NCBI GenBank assembly: GCA_018377375.1
Contig: JAGZZN010000084.1
Span: 1 to 5,609 of the forward strand
Length of the DNA stretch: 5,609 nt
Origin: Streptococcus parasanguinis
GTDB taxonomy: Bacteria; Bacillota; Bacilli; Lactobacillales; Streptococcaceae
Direction of reading: 5' to 3'
The position numbers and the translations under genes were made by a program. Shown piece after piece: positions 5,562-5,609 of this stretch (the stretch's first letter is position 1; each line of letters starts with the position of its first letter). Under the pieces are notes generated by a model. That model ran no database searches and was not told the origin of the DNA. It was given only the letters and a program-made list of their open reading frames with translations.

Positions 5562-5609
5562 ATTTGAGACCGTATTTTTTGTTGAAACGATCCACGCGTC
5601 CGTCTGCTT
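5560..5609 (-). CDS. rpmE2: Ribosomal protein bL31, type B (3' end only)
   Basis: On the minus strand the frame entering from the right edge reads ADGRVDRFNKKYGLK and then TAA (5562-5560). This is the C terminus of type B (zinc-independent) L31, normally about 80-86 residues, a component of the 50S subunit near the central protuberance. Only the last 15 complete codons are in the window, so the start, promoter and N-terminal half cannot be assessed. The ending directly after GLK, without the DANAAK-like tail of pneumococcal homologues, fits the salivarius group as far as I recall. It converges on the NRAMP-like gene. Confidence 0.9.
   Translation of the reverse strand, partial: ADGRVDRFNKKYGLK

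Overview
The window (about 5.6 kb, AT-rich, with strong Gram-positive Shine-Dalgarno sites and hairpin/T-run terminators) looks like a Firmicute chromosome, most likely Streptococcus of the salivarius/thermophilus group. The species call is inference. It rests on the end of a type B ribosomal protein L31 that stops at ...KKYGLK, a streptococcal-type VOC (glyoxalase-like) protein, a secreted DUF1002 protein, and codon use. No transposase, integrase, tRNA or CRISPR array is visible.

Left half (1-2518): one very long reading frame, open at the left edge, so its true start lies outside the window. It encodes at least eight nearly identical 41-residue helical-hairpin repeats (123 bp each), a divergent ninth repeat, a helical linker, and a C-terminal DUF2971-type domain. 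That domain is interrupted by seven perfect copies of a 15-bp minisatellite encoding Met-Leu-Asp-Gln-Glu. This is the accessory and most unusual part of the window. Its function is unknown.

Middle (2519-2949): the long gene ends in its own terminator. The T-run of that terminator runs straight into a VOC-family gene that has lost its 5' end and carries an in-frame TGA. This is a pseudogene, and the abutment looks like an old recombination junction between accessory and core DNA.

Right half (2950-5609): ordinary, intact core-type genes. A DUF1002 secreted protein has its own extended -10 promoter, a structured leader and a terminator. An NRAMP-fold membrane transporter also has its own promoter and terminator, but its TM1 and TM6 lack parts of the classical Mn/Fe site. 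The 3' end of rpmE2 (bL31, type B) converges from the other strand and has its own terminator. These three are separate transcription units and nothing in the sequence shows them acting together. No gene-free stretch exceeds about 125 bases.
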